64,000 bases of DNA, from NCBI GenBank assembly GCA_964543475.1, contig CAZIYJ010000012.1, forward strand, positions 33,085-97,084, given 5' to 3'. The notes under the pieces were generated by a model, which saw nothing but the letters and a program-made list of their open reading frames with translations, made no database searches and was not told the origin of the DNA. Below are positions 9,158 through 17,996 of this stretch, piece after piece. Numbering within the stretch: position 1 is the first letter of the stretch; each line of letters begins with the position of its first letter. The stretch is from JAYSYM01 sp964543475. GTDB lineage: Bacteria; Bdellovibrionota; Bdellovibrionia; Bdellovibrionales; JAMPXM01. The position numbers and the translations under genes were made by a program.

Positions 9158-9631
9158 ATGATCGCAGTAAACACAGGAATCCCAGAGAATAATCGAATTG
9201 AAATTGCCAAGGGGCTGTCTAAGTTTCTCGCTGATAGCTACACCCTCTATCTCAAGACTCACAACTATCACTGGAATGTAACTGGACCAATGTTCACAAC
9301 CCTTCACGTGATGTTCGAACAACATTACACTGAACTTGCTTTGGCAGTTGATGTGATCGCTGAACGGATCCGCGCTCTCGGCGAATATGCACCAGGAAGC
9401 TATAAAGCATACGCAAAACTCTCTCAAATTGAAGAATCAGAAGTAGTTCCAAACGCCACCGACATGATTAACGACCTTCTTAAAGGTCATGAGGCAGTCT
9501 GCCGCACGGCTCGCGAAATTTTTCCGGCTGCAGAGAGCGGCGGAGATGAAGCGACGGCCGACTTACTTACTCAGCGAATTCAATTGCACGAGAAAACAGC
9601 TTGGATGCTACGCAGCCTTCTCGCTAAGTAG
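9158..9631 (+). CDS. dps: Dps-family ferritin-like DNA-protection protein
   Basis: Dps proteins form 12-subunit shells that oxidise and store iron and protect DNA under stress. The sequence has the Dps helix A ferroxidase motif KTHNYHWNVTGP, then FEQHYTELALAVDVIAERI, with the expected His, Asp and Glu ligands shared across the dimer interface. The length of 157 residues is normal. The ribosome binding site CGGAGGAG is strong. The gene stands alone between a secreted hydrolase and a DUF3015 gene, so it is probably monocistronic. No OxyR or Fur site is obvious. Confidence 0.93.
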   Translation: MIAVNTGIPENNRIEIAKGLSKFLADSYTLYLKTHNYHWNVTGPMFTTLHVMFEQHYTELALAVDVIAERIRALGEYAPGSYKAYAKLSQIEESEVVPNATDMINDLLKGHEAVCRTAREIFPAAESGGDEATADLLTQRIQLHEKTAWMLRSLLAK

Positions 9632-9684
9632 TCTTGAGTAGTAAAAATCAGCATGCTCTAATCTTCTAGTCTTCAAATTGAAGC

Positions 9685-9704
9685 GGCCAGCAATGACGCT
9701 GGCC
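9685..9704 (+). other. GC-rich hairpin between dps and the DUF3015 gene
   Basis: GGCCAGC at 9685-9691 pairs perfectly with GCTGGCC at 9698-9704 around a six-base loop. There is no T-run, so it may stabilise the dps 3' end or lie in the leader of the next gene. Confidence 0.45.
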
Positions 9705-9729
9705 CAATGATCTACAAGGGGTTTTTCAG

Positions 9730-10188
9730 ATGAAACGCATTCTATTAGCAGCAGCAGCAGTTGTACTCGGCGCTAACTTCGCACAAGCACAAGACGCAGG
9801 TTGCGGTCTTGGCTCAATGATCATTCAAGAAAATACAAAACTTATGCAAGTCCTTGCAGCAACTACAAACGGTACTGGCGGTCAAATCTTTGCAATCTCT
9901 ACTGGCACTTCAAATTGCAAATCACAGCAGATCGTTCGCAATGACAAAGCAATTCAGTATTTCACAGAAGCTAACCAAGCTGACTTAAGCCGTGAGATCG
10001 CTCAAGGCCAAGGCGAAAAGCTTCAAACACTTGCTTCTCTTTACGGTTGCCAAGGCGATGCTCAGCGCGCTTTTGCCGCTAAAGCACAAGCTTCTTACTC
10101 TTCAATCGTTTCTTCTTCAGACGTATCTGCTGAAGCGATGGTTCAGAACATGAACAACACTGTTGCGAGCACCTGCGCATCAATCTAA
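9730..10188 (+). CDS. DUF3015 family periplasmic protein
   Basis: A 152-residue protein with a signal peptide ending AQA near residue 20. The mature part matches DUF3015: AGCGLGSMI at its start, NGTGGQIFAISTGTSNC in the middle, a central helix, and Cys residues that probably pair (CGLG, SNCK, GCQG, TCAS). The family is common in delta-type and Bdellovibrio-like bacteria and has no established function. Codon use is biased to the ending A/C/T typical of highly expressed genes, and a strong terminator follows, so it may be abundant. Confidence 0.88.
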   Translation: MKRILLAAAAVVLGANFAQAQDAGCGLGSMIIQENTKLMQVLAATTNGTGGQIFAISTGTSNCKSQQIVRNDKAIQYFTEANQADLSREIAQGQGEKLQTLASLYGCQGDAQRAFAAKAQASYSSIVSSSDVSAEAMVQNMNNTVASTCASI

Positions 10189-10215
10189 ATCGGCCGAACG
10201 CCTTTTTTTCGCTTG

Positions 10216-10241
10216 AAAGCCCACGCAAAGTGGGCTTTTTT
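10216..10241 (+). terminator. Intrinsic terminator after the DUF3015 gene
   Basis: AGCCCAC at 10218-10224 pairs with GTGGGCT at 10230-10236 over a five-base loop, extended by A/T pairs and ending in a T-run. It overlaps the upstream end of the next frame, which argues against the TTG at 10213 as a start there. Confidence 0.9.
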
Positions 10242-10248
10242 GCGTCAT

Positions 10249-12153
10249 ATGACCGTGATCCTTCGTCTAATCTTTTTTACTGTTATCCTAATTCTGCTAT
10301 CGCCAATCGTTAGCGATGCAAAAGAATCGTTGGCTTCTCGAGAGGGTATCGATCAAGTAAAGAAACGCGCCCTAGATACTGCCCTTGCAACTTCACGCGA
10401 ATGGCTACTGATGAGCCACTATCGCAAAAGAACCATTCTCGGTGGCTATAAGTCTGAAATCGATGGGAATGATTACTTCCTTGATAAAAACGGACGACTC
10501 AACCCCGAAGCTGAAGCCCAAGCAACTATCGAAGCATTCTCACAGCCAGTAGCTACGGGAAACGATGAGCATCCGCAGTGTCGCTACATCGGGCGACGAA
10601 ATTTTCTGTTCGAGCGACTAGCAATTACTGAAATTCCAAAACTTGAATGCCCCGCTCACGCTAGCTGGAAGAAACAGCTCGATGTCGTAGGTGCATCGAT
10701 CATTTTTGCGTCGGCGTACTTTGGAAATCCAGCAAGTATGTTCGGGCACACATTTTTAAAGCTCCAATCAAAAAACAACCGTCAAGATCGTGATCTTCTG
10801 AATTACGGAGTTAACTTTGCAGCCAATACCGGAGTCGACGGCGGTGCTGCTTTTGCAATTCGCGGTTTGGCCGGAGGATATCGAGGCGAGTTCGGTTTAC
10901 TCCCCTATCACCAGACCTTAAAGGATTACACGAATCTCGAAGGCCGCGACGTTTATGAGTACACGCTTAATCTTACCCCTGCCGAACTCGATCGAATGCT
11001 TGATCACCTTCTTGAAATTCAGAACACGCATTTCGACTACTATTTCTTAGATGAGAATTGTTCGTATCAGCTGCTTGCATTGCTTGAGATCGCAAGACCA
11101 TCGGTGCATCTCACTGATAAGTTCGTCTACTTCGTCATTCCCGCCGATACTGTTAGGCGCGTAGTATCGACGAACCAGCTAGTCGGCGAAATTAAATATC
11201 GACCAAGTCTTGTCACAGAACTCTATTCATCTGCCTACGGCTTATCTGAGGCAGAGAAAGTTCTCACTCGTGAATTAGTCCATCAGGAAACTCCACCTAC
11301 TGACTTAGCTAGCCTTCCGGCAATTGATCAGGCGAAGGTTTATGATGGCGCTCTGAGATACGTGAGTTTGCTTGCGTACGACAAGCCAGATCGGTGGAGA
11401 GAACACTCTCATTCGCTTCAAAAGCAACGAGCCGCCCTTGGAGTTCGCTCACCAAGCTCAACGAGCGAAGCACCGGCACGGCCTGAGCAAGGTCACGATT
11501 CATCGCAACTGGCATTAGGTTATGGCGAGCGCGATACGAATACATTTGTCGAGTATCATGTTCGTGCAGCCTATCATCACCTTCTATCGAACGAGACAGG
11601 CTACTTGCCAAGCTCTCACTTAGAAATTTTCAAACTGAGCGGACGTAGTTACATCGACCCAAGCGACACACTCCTCCAAGAGATTTCGATTCTTGATATC
11701 ATGGCTCTTTCGCCTTGGAGTGCTTACTTTAGACCGCTCTCGTGGAAAGCAAACTTTGGAGTTGCGCGTTTGCCTGATCAACCATTTTCCTCAGCGCTTG
11801 CGTTCACAACCACGGCCGGCGTCGGAAACGCTCTTGCCTTTGGCCAGTCACAAAATGTCGTCTGGTTTTCGTTTCTGCAACTTCACTCAGATTCAGGCGG
11901 CGATCTTGAAAAAAACTCTCGCACAGGTGCTGGCGTACAAACGCAAATCCTTATAAAACCATTTTATTGGCTAAGAGCGACTGCGGGAGCTGAATACCGA
12001 AATTATTTTTTAGGCGGTGAATATAAATTCAGCCGCGCATTTGGCGAAGCCGGACTTTCAATTAACCGAAACCTCGAGCTACGCGGCGGCTACAGCCGCA
12101 CGGCAAACGTTGACGAGGGAAAAGCGGTACTGATTCATCACCTACTCTTCTAG
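10249..12153 (+). CDS. DUF4105 (Lnb periplasmic domain-like) exported protein
   Basis: The ATG at 10249 gives a signal peptide ending SDA near residue 22. The frame also opens at a TTG at 10213, but that lies inside the terminator. The middle holds a DUF4105 domain with GHTFLKL, GGYRGEFGLLPY, EYTLNLTP and the FDYYFLDENCSYQLL segment with its conserved Asn-Cys. DUF4105 includes the intramolecular lipoprotein acyl-transferase Lnb of Gram-positives; in Gram-negatives the function is not settled. The last 200 residues look like amphipathic beta-strands and may be a small outer-membrane barrel. Next gene starts 7 bases on. Confidence 0.82.
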   Translation: MTVILRLIFFTVILILLSPIVSDAKESLASREGIDQVKKRALDTALATSREWLLMSHYRKRTILGGYKSEIDGNDYFLDKNGRLNPEAEAQATIEAFSQPVATGNDEHPQCRYIGRRNFLFERLAITEIPKLECPAHASWKKQLDVVGASIIFASAYFGNPASMFGHTFLKLQSKNNRQDRDLLNYGVNFAANTGVDGGAAFAIRGLAGGYRGEFGLLPYHQTLKDYTNLEGRDVYEYTLNLTPAELDRMLDHLLEIQNTHFDYYFLDENCSYQLLALLEIARPSVHLTDKFVYFVIPADTVRRVVSTNQLVGEIKYRPSLVTELYSSAYGLSEAEKVLTRELVHQETPPTDLASLPAIDQAKVYDGALRYVSLLAYDKPDRWREHSHSLQKQRAALGVRSPSSTSEAPARPEQGHDSSQLALGYGERDTNTFVEYHVRAAYHHLLSNETGYLPSSHLEIFKLSGRSYIDPSDTLLQEISILDIMALSPWSAYFRPLSWKANFGVARLPDQPFSSALAFTTTAGVGNALAFGQSQNVVWFSFLQLHSDSGGDLEKNSRTGAGVQTQILIKPFYWLRATAGAEYRNYFLGGEYKFSRAFGEAGLSINRNLELRGGYSRTANVDEGKAVLIHHLLF

Positions 12154-12160
12154 GGAAACA

Positions 12161-13009
12161 ATGAAAACGCTGAAGTACATTTTGGTCGCTCTTATTTTTA
12201 GCGGGTGCACGAGCGTTTTCTTTCAGCCAAGCAAACGGATATTTCCGGCGTCGTTTGAAAAGAACATCGCGCCTCAAGCATTCAGCATTCCTAGCTTTGA
12301 TCAAACGCCTTTAAGTGCCTGGTACTTCTCCGCTCCAAAACAACCAGCTAAAGCGATCGTAGTACAGTTTCACGGTAACGCCGAAAATATGACAACACAC
12401 TTTCAGTCGGTTCATTGGCTTGCAAATGAGGGATTCGATTTAATCACATTCGATTACAGAGGCTACGGAAGTTCACCTGGTGACCCAAGCATGACTGAAG
12501 TTTACAAAGATGTCGTCGCGACAATTCAATACGTCGACAAACTAGCGATCGAGAAAAACTTAAGCTTGATTCTCATTGGACAAAGTCTTGGCGGAAGTCT
12601 GATGCTTAAAGCGCTTCAAGAAATTCATCCGAAGAAACTAAAAGCAATTGTGATCGAGGGAAGCTTTTACAGCTACCGACAAATCGCCCGAGAAAAACTT
12701 GATCTTTTTGGGGTAACCAGACCTCTCAAGTTTCTATCATCTTTTTTAATCAGTGATATGTACTCGCCGGGCGGTCAAGAAAGCCTTGCACGGCTTCCGC
12801 GTGTACCAAAGTATCTTCTCTACTCCGAGCAAGATCCGGTCGTACCATTTCATCATGGCGAAAAGATCTTCAGCGAAATGAGCGAGCCGAAATTCTTCTG
12901 GCCTCATCCAGAGCGCGGCCATATCAACGGCTTCTTCATTCAAAATGGCAAACGAAAAGCTGAGCTTCTTCGTGCATTTGATCAAGCGATGAATTCAAAA
13001 ATTATGTAA
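12161..13009 (+). CDS. Lipoprotein alpha/beta hydrolase
   Basis: The signal ends in lipobox LIFSGC at Cys16, so the enzyme is probably anchored to a membrane. The alpha/beta hydrolase fold is shown by the oxyanion VQFHGNAENM segment, the DYRGYGSS strand, the nucleophile elbow GQSLGGS, an acidic residue in SEQDPVVP and the catalytic His in ERGHINGF. The pattern is that of the BEM46/ABHD13-like group. The substrate is unknown. It is separated from the DUF4105 gene by 7 bases and likely shares its mRNA, which hints at a joint role with acylated envelope components. Confidence 0.85.
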   Translation: MKTLKYILVALIFSGCTSVFFQPSKRIFPASFEKNIAPQAFSIPSFDQTPLSAWYFSAPKQPAKAIVVQFHGNAENMTTHFQSVHWLANEGFDLITFDYRGYGSSPGDPSMTEVYKDVVATIQYVDKLAIEKNLSLILIGQSLGGSLMLKALQEIHPKKLKAIVIEGSFYSYRQIAREKLDLFGVTRPLKFLSSFLISDMYSPGGQESLARLPRVPKYLLYSEQDPVVPFHHGEKIFSEMSEPKFFWPHPERGHINGFFIQNGKRKAELLRAFDQAMNSKIM

Positions 13010-13400
13010 CAAGAATGTAGATGACTAGAATGTCCGTCAAATGATGAATCATTTGATCAAAGCCGAGCGAAACCCAAAAAGAAGACTTATTAGGATCATT
13101 GAAGCGACCTAAGTAACGAGGGCCCGCTTTTAAGCGATCCATCGTAAAGTGCACGCAGAAGTCGACAATTGATAGCCACCAGTAAGATGGATCAACGACC
13201 AAACAAATGACTAATGTAAATCCGCTATGAATAAGGCAATGAAGCGAAAGTGGAATAACAAAGTTCCATGCTGGCGAAACTTTATATTTCAACATGAAGT
13301 TGAATTGAAGTGGGAAGTCAGCAAGGAAGTGTTTAATGTGAAACACAACAAGCAACGCAAAAGTGAGTCTTAATTGATCGTTCAAAAGATTATCGATCAA
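13002..13400 (-). CDS. DUF3307 family membrane protein
   Basis: A small polytopic membrane protein with the DUF3307 hallmarks HFLADFPLQ near the N-terminus and HC.IHSG and DFCVHF.MDRLK further on, rich in conserved histidines and acids. Function unknown. I place the start at the TTG at 13400, which has AGAGGAG seven bases upstream; the frame opens further up at 13424. The 5' end overlaps the upstream gene by 11 bases, and the 3' end overlaps the convergent hydrolase gene by 8 bases. Confidence 0.75.
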   Translation of the reverse strand: MIDNLLNDQLRLTFALLVVFHIKHFLADFPLQFNFMLKYKVSPAWNFVIPLSLHCLIHSGFTLVICLVVDPSYWWLSIVDFCVHFTMDRLKAGPRYLGRFNDPNKSSFWVSLGFDQMIHHLTDILVIYILVT

Positions 13401-13848
13401 GTTGATACTCCTCTGCCTCATCAAGCCTTGTATTCGCTATCGCGCGCTCAATCTCTTTTTGAATTTTGACAAATTCTTTTCTGATAGCTTCTTTTTCTCG
13501 TTCTTTTTCTGCCGCTTCATTCGCTAGCATTCTTTCAATAAACTCTTCAGTTGGCTTCTTTCGCTCTTCGCGTTTTAGCCATTCTGCATAGATTTTTCTT
13601 GCTTGTTCGAACTCAGCATCTTCTCTTAATTTTTTAGTTTGATAGTTTGGAATGTCACCGATGCGTTCGCGCTCAATTTGCTCGAGATATTTGGTAAATC
13701 GGCGGAAGTCAGCAGCTCGTTCAGTTTCAAATTTCACTTGGCGGCTGTAGGCCTCAGATTCTCCCTGTGCTTTGAAAGTGCAAAGCAAGGCGAGCATCAG
13801 CACGATGCTGCATAAAACTCGTTGGTGTAATCTCAGGTTGCTATCCAC
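13390..13848 (-). CDS. Exported charged helical protein of unknown function
   Basis: GTG start at 13848 with GGAG seven bases upstream. A signal peptide ends near residue 30 (KAQG). The rest is almost entirely charged and helical, rich in Glu, Arg and Lys, and probably a long coiled coil in the periplasm. I recognise no family. It is translationally coupled to the DUF3307 gene through an overlap. Confidence 0.65.
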   Translation of the reverse strand: MDSNLRLHQRVLCSIVLMLALLCTFKAQGESEAYSRQVKFETERAADFRRFTKYLEQIERERIGDIPNYQTKKLREDAEFEQARKIYAEWLKREERKKPTEEFIERMLANEAAEKEREKEAIRKEFVKIQKEIERAIANTRLDEAEEYQLDR

Positions 13849-13998
13849 GGTGTATCTCCGATAAACCTATCGGCCAATAGTAGATTAAATATGAACTTAA
13901 CAAGGAACTTAACATCAGCCACTTCCGGCCAAAGTCCAGGCATGCTAAAGTTATGTTTCAAAAAATGTCTCAGGGTGAGGCAAAGCTGTGGAGAGTAA

Positions 13999-15021
13999 AT
14001 GGAGTTCCTTTACGAACTAGGTATTTTCGCTACTAAAACTAGCCTGATAATTCTCGCTATACTCATTGTTCTCGTAGCTATATTTAATCTGGCTGCGCGC
14101 AATCGATCCCGACAAAGGCAGGAGCTTTCTGTCGATAAACTTAACGATCACTACAATTGGCTTCGCGATGTGCTTCATTCGCAAATTCTCGACAAAAAAG
14201 AATTTAAAAATATAAAGAAGCTCGAGAAAAAAGAAAAGAAAGCAAAAAAACAAGAGGCCAACCGCAATCGCTTGTTCGTTTTAAATTTCGAAGGCGACAT
14301 CAAGGCAACGGCAGTAGGATCACTTCGCGAAGAAATCACTTCGATTTTAACTCTTGCGAAACCGGGCGATGAAGTTGTTATGAAACTTGAAAGTCCTGGC
14401 GGAATGGTGAGCCAGTATGGCTTGGCTGCGTCTCAGCTGCGCCGGCTTCGAGATGCGAAAATTCCCCTCACCGTTTGCGTAGATACTGTAGCTGCAAGTG
14501 GTGGCTATATGATGGCATGTGTGGCTGATAAAATTTTGGCAGCCCCTTTTGCGGTCGTTGGTTCGATTGGAGTAGTTGCAGGCGTTCCAAATTTCCATCG
14601 GTTGCTTGAGCGAAACAATGTTGATTACCAAGAATTCACTGCCGGCGAATTTAAGCGAACAGTTTCAACTTTTGGTGAAGTGACGCCCGCAGGTGTTGAA
14701 AAATTCAAATCGCAAATTGAGGAGATTCATTCACTATTCAAAAGTTTCGTTTCTACAAATCGTCCCGCAATCGACATCAAGAAAGTTTCAACTGGCGAAT
14801 ACTGGTATGGTTCGCACGCCGTTGAACTTGGGCTAATTGATCAGATTACGACAAGCGATGACTATCTCTTTTCGAAGGCAAAAGAGGCTGATCTTTATGA
14901 GATTTGCTACAGCCACCCTGAAAAAATGAGCGATCGGTTAATCAAAAGATTGGCCGAGGCCGGTGAACTCGCTTTGATTCGAGCTTTTGGTTTTGTAAGG
15001 CGTTCTCGCTACGGAATCTAG
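13999..15021 (+). CDS. sohB: SohB-like S49 family membrane protease
   Basis: A serine protease of the SppA/SohB family. Seen: an N-terminal membrane helix at about 12-31, a lysine-rich cytoplasmic or periplasmic linker, then the S49 domain with ESPGGMV near 131-137, catalytic Ser167 in VAASGGYM and general-base Lys219 in GEFKRTVS. The 340-residue length and single S49 domain match SohB rather than the double-domain SppA. It probably degrades membrane or signal-peptide fragments. The ribosome binding site upstream is weak (GTGGAGAGTAA). Confidence 0.88.
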   Translation: MEFLYELGIFATKTSLIILAILIVLVAIFNLAARNRSRQRQELSVDKLNDHYNWLRDVLHSQILDKKEFKNIKKLEKKEKKAKKQEANRNRLFVLNFEGDIKATAVGSLREEITSILTLAKPGDEVVMKLESPGGMVSQYGLAASQLRRLRDAKIPLTVCVDTVAASGGYMMACVADKILAAPFAVVGSIGVVAGVPNFHRLLERNNVDYQEFTAGEFKRTVSTFGEVTPAGVEKFKSQIEEIHSLFKSFVSTNRPAIDIKKVSTGEYWYGSHAVELGLIDQITTSDDYLFSKAKEADLYEICYSHPEKMSDRLIKRLAEAGELALIRAFGFVRRSRYGI

Positions 15022-15081
15022 GACGCTGCGCCGTCCTACCTGCTTGCCAACCCAATTAGGCACTATTACTTCTATGTAGAG

Positions 15082-16905
15082 ATGCGTCATCGCTGTCGTC
15101 TTTGGGGGACTGGCTTGCAATTTATCGCTTTGATTTTCTGTCTAATAATTTCTCCGAAGGCCCTGAGCTCATCAGTCGATGATTTGTTTTTTGATAGTCT
15201 TCGCAATGCCAATTTGCAAATCACAAAATTTGAGTCGTGCAACCTCGATGGAATTTCAGGAGACAATCAAGGAAGCGTTCCCGTTGAATGGCGTCCAAAT
15301 GGTGTGGGCAATTATGTTCAGCCGGCGGCATGCACAGCAGCGACGCTAGAGAATGCGATCATCGCCGCACCTACTTCGACTCTCAAAAGGCATGCGATTA
15401 CGACTTTCTTTAATGTGTGCGAGAAGAGATTAGGTCAATTTCATCATACAAATGCCCGAGCCATGGCGATGTTTGCCGGAGCAAGATACGCCTACTGTAA
15501 CCACCCTCGTGTACGGCGACTTAATTTAAAGTTCGATGATGGTACAAAGCTCGGCGGCATCATTGCGATGCAACCGGCCGACAAGAATGGCGTCAATCAA
15601 CCGAGACCTTTAGTAATTTATAAGTGCGGAGTCTTTTGCGAAGTTGAAGATAGCTCAACGAAGCTGATGGTCATGCATATGTTCGACCAAGCTCCTTTTA
15701 ACGTAATTGCCGTCGGCAACAATACGAGCGCCAACTATGCAGCTGACAATAATCATTTAGCTCTCGGTGGCTACGATGATGGCATGCAACTCTTGCGTAT
15801 TGCGCGCATCGTGCGTAATTCGCCTCTTTCAAAACTAACTTCAAGCATTCATGTAATCGGCATGAGCCTAGGCGGACACGCATCGTTGATGAGCTCTTAT
15901 CTTAACGAGCATAACCTCGACACGATGAGCGTACCTTATTTCTCAAGCGCTCTTGCACTTTGTCCAGTTGTCGACTTAAAGCCATCTGTTGATTATTTGT
16001 TTGCCGATACGGTCCGCGGAAAAGTTTCACGTGAAGTTCTAATGCGAAACGTGGCTAAGAAAAAAGCTGAGTCTCCGCTACTAAGCGAATTTTATGAGAA
16101 GCTAGATCAAATTCCTCGCACGAGTATGATCCCGGATATGATTGCTGGATACTCTTCGAGTTACTACTCTCGGCAACCTCAAGAATGGACGCTGCCTCCG
16201 CTTGATAAGCATCCAATTAATTCAGTTGAATCACTCTGGGATCATAACAACTTTTTTAAATATTTCAAAACACCGCTATCGACTCCGACTTTAGTTTTCT
16301 CTGCACTTACTGACTGGGTGGTTAATCCAGCGCCGAACGCTGTTAAACTTCATCGGTTTCTCAATGCAAGTAACTTGAAAACAGAATTGAAAACAGTTTT
16401 GGTGCCAAACGGAAATCACTGCGCCTTCGCTCCCGCCTATGGTTTCGATACGATTTCAAAACTTTACTCAAGCTATGTCATGGCACATTCGCCTGAAATG
16501 CTTGCGCGAAAGCATCTAGTGAAAGCTGAGATCGATGGGCAGAAAATTTTTTCTGGCAAGCTCGCACTAAAAAAAGATGAGCGATACGTTCGGGCCGTTC
16601 TAGAACTCAAGGCCATGCAGGACACCGCAAAAATCACAGTTGATATTTGGGGTTCTGATTCGTTTTTCGATAAACGATGCCTGCTCCTGAGTGTTTACGA
16701 CGGGCGCTCTTCATGTCTTCGCCAAGCCGAAGCAACTATTCCACTTTCAGATCTGGGCTCATGGACAAAGATTCCTTCGACTGAAGCTGAGGCCGAGCAA
16801 CTCACTCGCTGGGCAAACGCAAACCTTCGCTACGTCTCTGCCGACGGCATACCAATGGTTGGCTCAAACCAAACACCTTCGGCTCTCCTCTGGCCCGAAT
16901 ACTAA
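15082..16905 (+). CDS. Secreted alpha/beta-hydrolase-fold protein
   Basis: A 607-residue protein with a signal peptide ending ALSS near residue 30. An alpha/beta hydrolase core covers about residues 150-470: the nucleophile elbow GMSLGGH near 263-269, an acidic residue in ALTDWVVNP, and a late His in GNHCAF. Several cysteines suggest disulfides. The C-terminal 130 residues are an extra domain I do not recognise. Esterase or peptidase activity is possible. Its 3' end overlaps the convergent glycerophosphodiesterase gene by four bases. Confidence 0.75.
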   Translation: MRHRCRLWGTGLQFIALIFCLIISPKALSSSVDDLFFDSLRNANLQITKFESCNLDGISGDNQGSVPVEWRPNGVGNYVQPAACTAATLENAIIAAPTSTLKRHAITTFFNVCEKRLGQFHHTNARAMAMFAGARYAYCNHPRVRRLNLKFDDGTKLGGIIAMQPADKNGVNQPRPLVIYKCGVFCEVEDSSTKLMVMHMFDQAPFNVIAVGNNTSANYAADNNHLALGGYDDGMQLLRIARIVRNSPLSKLTSSIHVIGMSLGGHASLMSSYLNEHNLDTMSVPYFSSALALCPVVDLKPSVDYLFADTVRGKVSREVLMRNVAKKKAESPLLSEFYEKLDQIPRTSMIPDMIAGYSSSYYSRQPQEWTLPPLDKHPINSVESLWDHNNFFKYFKTPLSTPTLVFSALTDWVVNPAPNAVKLHRFLNASNLKTELKTVLVPNGNHCAFAPAYGFDTISKLYSSYVMAHSPEMLARKHLVKAEIDGQKIFSGKLALKKDERYVRAVLELKAMQDTAKITVDIWGSDSFFDKRCLLLSVYDGRSSCLRQAEATIPLSDLGSWTKIPSTEAEAEQLTRWANANLRYVSADGIPMVGSNQTPSALLWPEY

Positions 16906-17645
16906 AGAATGTCGCTGATGATGCCGCGAACGCCGAGCTCTTTTAGTTGATCAGCGCGCGCTTGATCGTTCACTGTCCAAACGTAAACAGGAATATTTCG
17001 AGAATTGAAGTCTCGCATGCGAGTCTTCGTGATCATAGAGTTTGCAAGATTCAGAGCATGAGGTTTTGCGAGAAATGCAAACCACATTCGGCGTAAATAA
17101 ATTGGATTTTTTGACCCAGGCTCTTCGTGAACAAGAAGTGCTCGAGGAACCAAAGGCACAAGCTTCGCCATTCTCATTAAGCTAAATGGGTTAAAGCTAG
17201 AAACAATCACTCTTGACCGAGCACCCGCTTTATCAATCGCTTCAGCCACTGCTTTTTCTAAACCGATGTCTTTTACATTATGACCTTTGATCTCGATGTT
17301 CACGAGAGTAGGACATTTTGGATCACTCAACACTTCAGACAACCTTGGAACTTGTCCCTTTTCCCAAAGCTCGGCAGCGGTTAGATCACATACACGCAAA
17401 TCTAATCCTTGAAGCCGTTTCAATGTTTCATCGTGATTAACGACAGCCACCAAGTCTTTGGACAAACGAACATCAAGCTCAACCATTGTTGAGCCTTGAG
17501 TTTTCGCAAGCCTGAATGCCTCTAGGGTATTTTCACGCACGCCAGAGTCTCGCCATTGCCCGCGGTGCCGTTGTATCCAGGGAAGCTGCGGAGCCGTCGA
17601 GGGCCAAGGCTGCGGCCGCCATAAGCTTGATAGCCCTATTCGCAT
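16902..17645 (-). CDS. Glycerophosphodiester phosphodiesterase
   Basis: GDPD-family TIM barrel that hydrolyses glycerophosphodiesters to glycerol 3-phosphate and an alcohol. Seen in order: RHRGQW with the catalytic His, RENTLEAF with the metal-binding Glu, VELDVRLSKD with the metal-binding Glu and Asp, VVNHDETL with the second catalytic His, and a late VWTVND. No signal peptide is apparent, so it is probably cytoplasmic. The 247-residue length is typical of UgpQ-like enzymes. Confidence 0.9.
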   Translation of the reverse strand: MRIGLSSLWRPQPWPSTAPQLPWIQRHRGQWRDSGVRENTLEAFRLAKTQGSTMVELDVRLSKDLVAVVNHDETLKRLQGLDLRVCDLTAAELWEKGQVPRLSEVLSDPKCPTLVNIEIKGHNVKDIGLEKAVAEAIDKAGARSRVIVSSFNPFSLMRMAKLVPLVPRALLVHEEPGSKNPIYLRRMWFAFLAKPHALNLANSMITKTRMRDFNSRNIPVYVWTVNDQARADQLKELGVRGIISDIL

Positions 17646-17743
17646 GAGATGCCTTCAAGTTGAGCTATAGAAATAATTCCCCCGAACCCAAAGTTTAAGA
17701 AAATTTATTGACCAATACAAGGCCGGTAGACGAAAAGAGTCTC

Positions 17744-17992
17744 ATGCAGCGCATATCTCAAGCCCCTATCGTTGACCAGTCTCTTGCTTACCTTGCCGGA
17801 GTGGTGACCGTTTTGTTTTTTGGGCTAGCTGCATTTGCGGTAAGTTCAGCTGACCTTGATTTATCACTCAACTTGAACGACGACGTAAAAGTTGAAGCCG
17901 CTCAATTCCCTTCTGGAAATGATCCAGAAATGGATATCTTCGCCGCTGGTTGCAACGGCAAATCTGCAAATACTCTTTGCGAAATTCGATAA
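17744..17992 (+). CDS. Small single-span membrane protein
   Basis: From the ATG at 17744 (preceded by AAAAGAG), 82 residues with one transmembrane helix, about LAYLAGVVTVLFFGLAAFAV, and a polar tail with two cysteines. The frame can start further up at a TTG at 17708. I recognise no family. It lies in the gap between two convergent or divergent genes and may be independently expressed. Confidence 0.55.
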   Translation: MQRISQAPIVDQSLAYLAGVVTVLFFGLAAFAVSSADLDLSLNLNDDVKVEAAQFPSGNDPEMDIFAAGCNGKSANTLCEIR

Positions 17993-17996
17993 TTTT

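Noticed and set aside
10213..10248. TTG start for the DUF4105 protein
   Set aside because: It falls in the terminator of the upstream gene; the ATG at 10249 gives a proper signal peptide.
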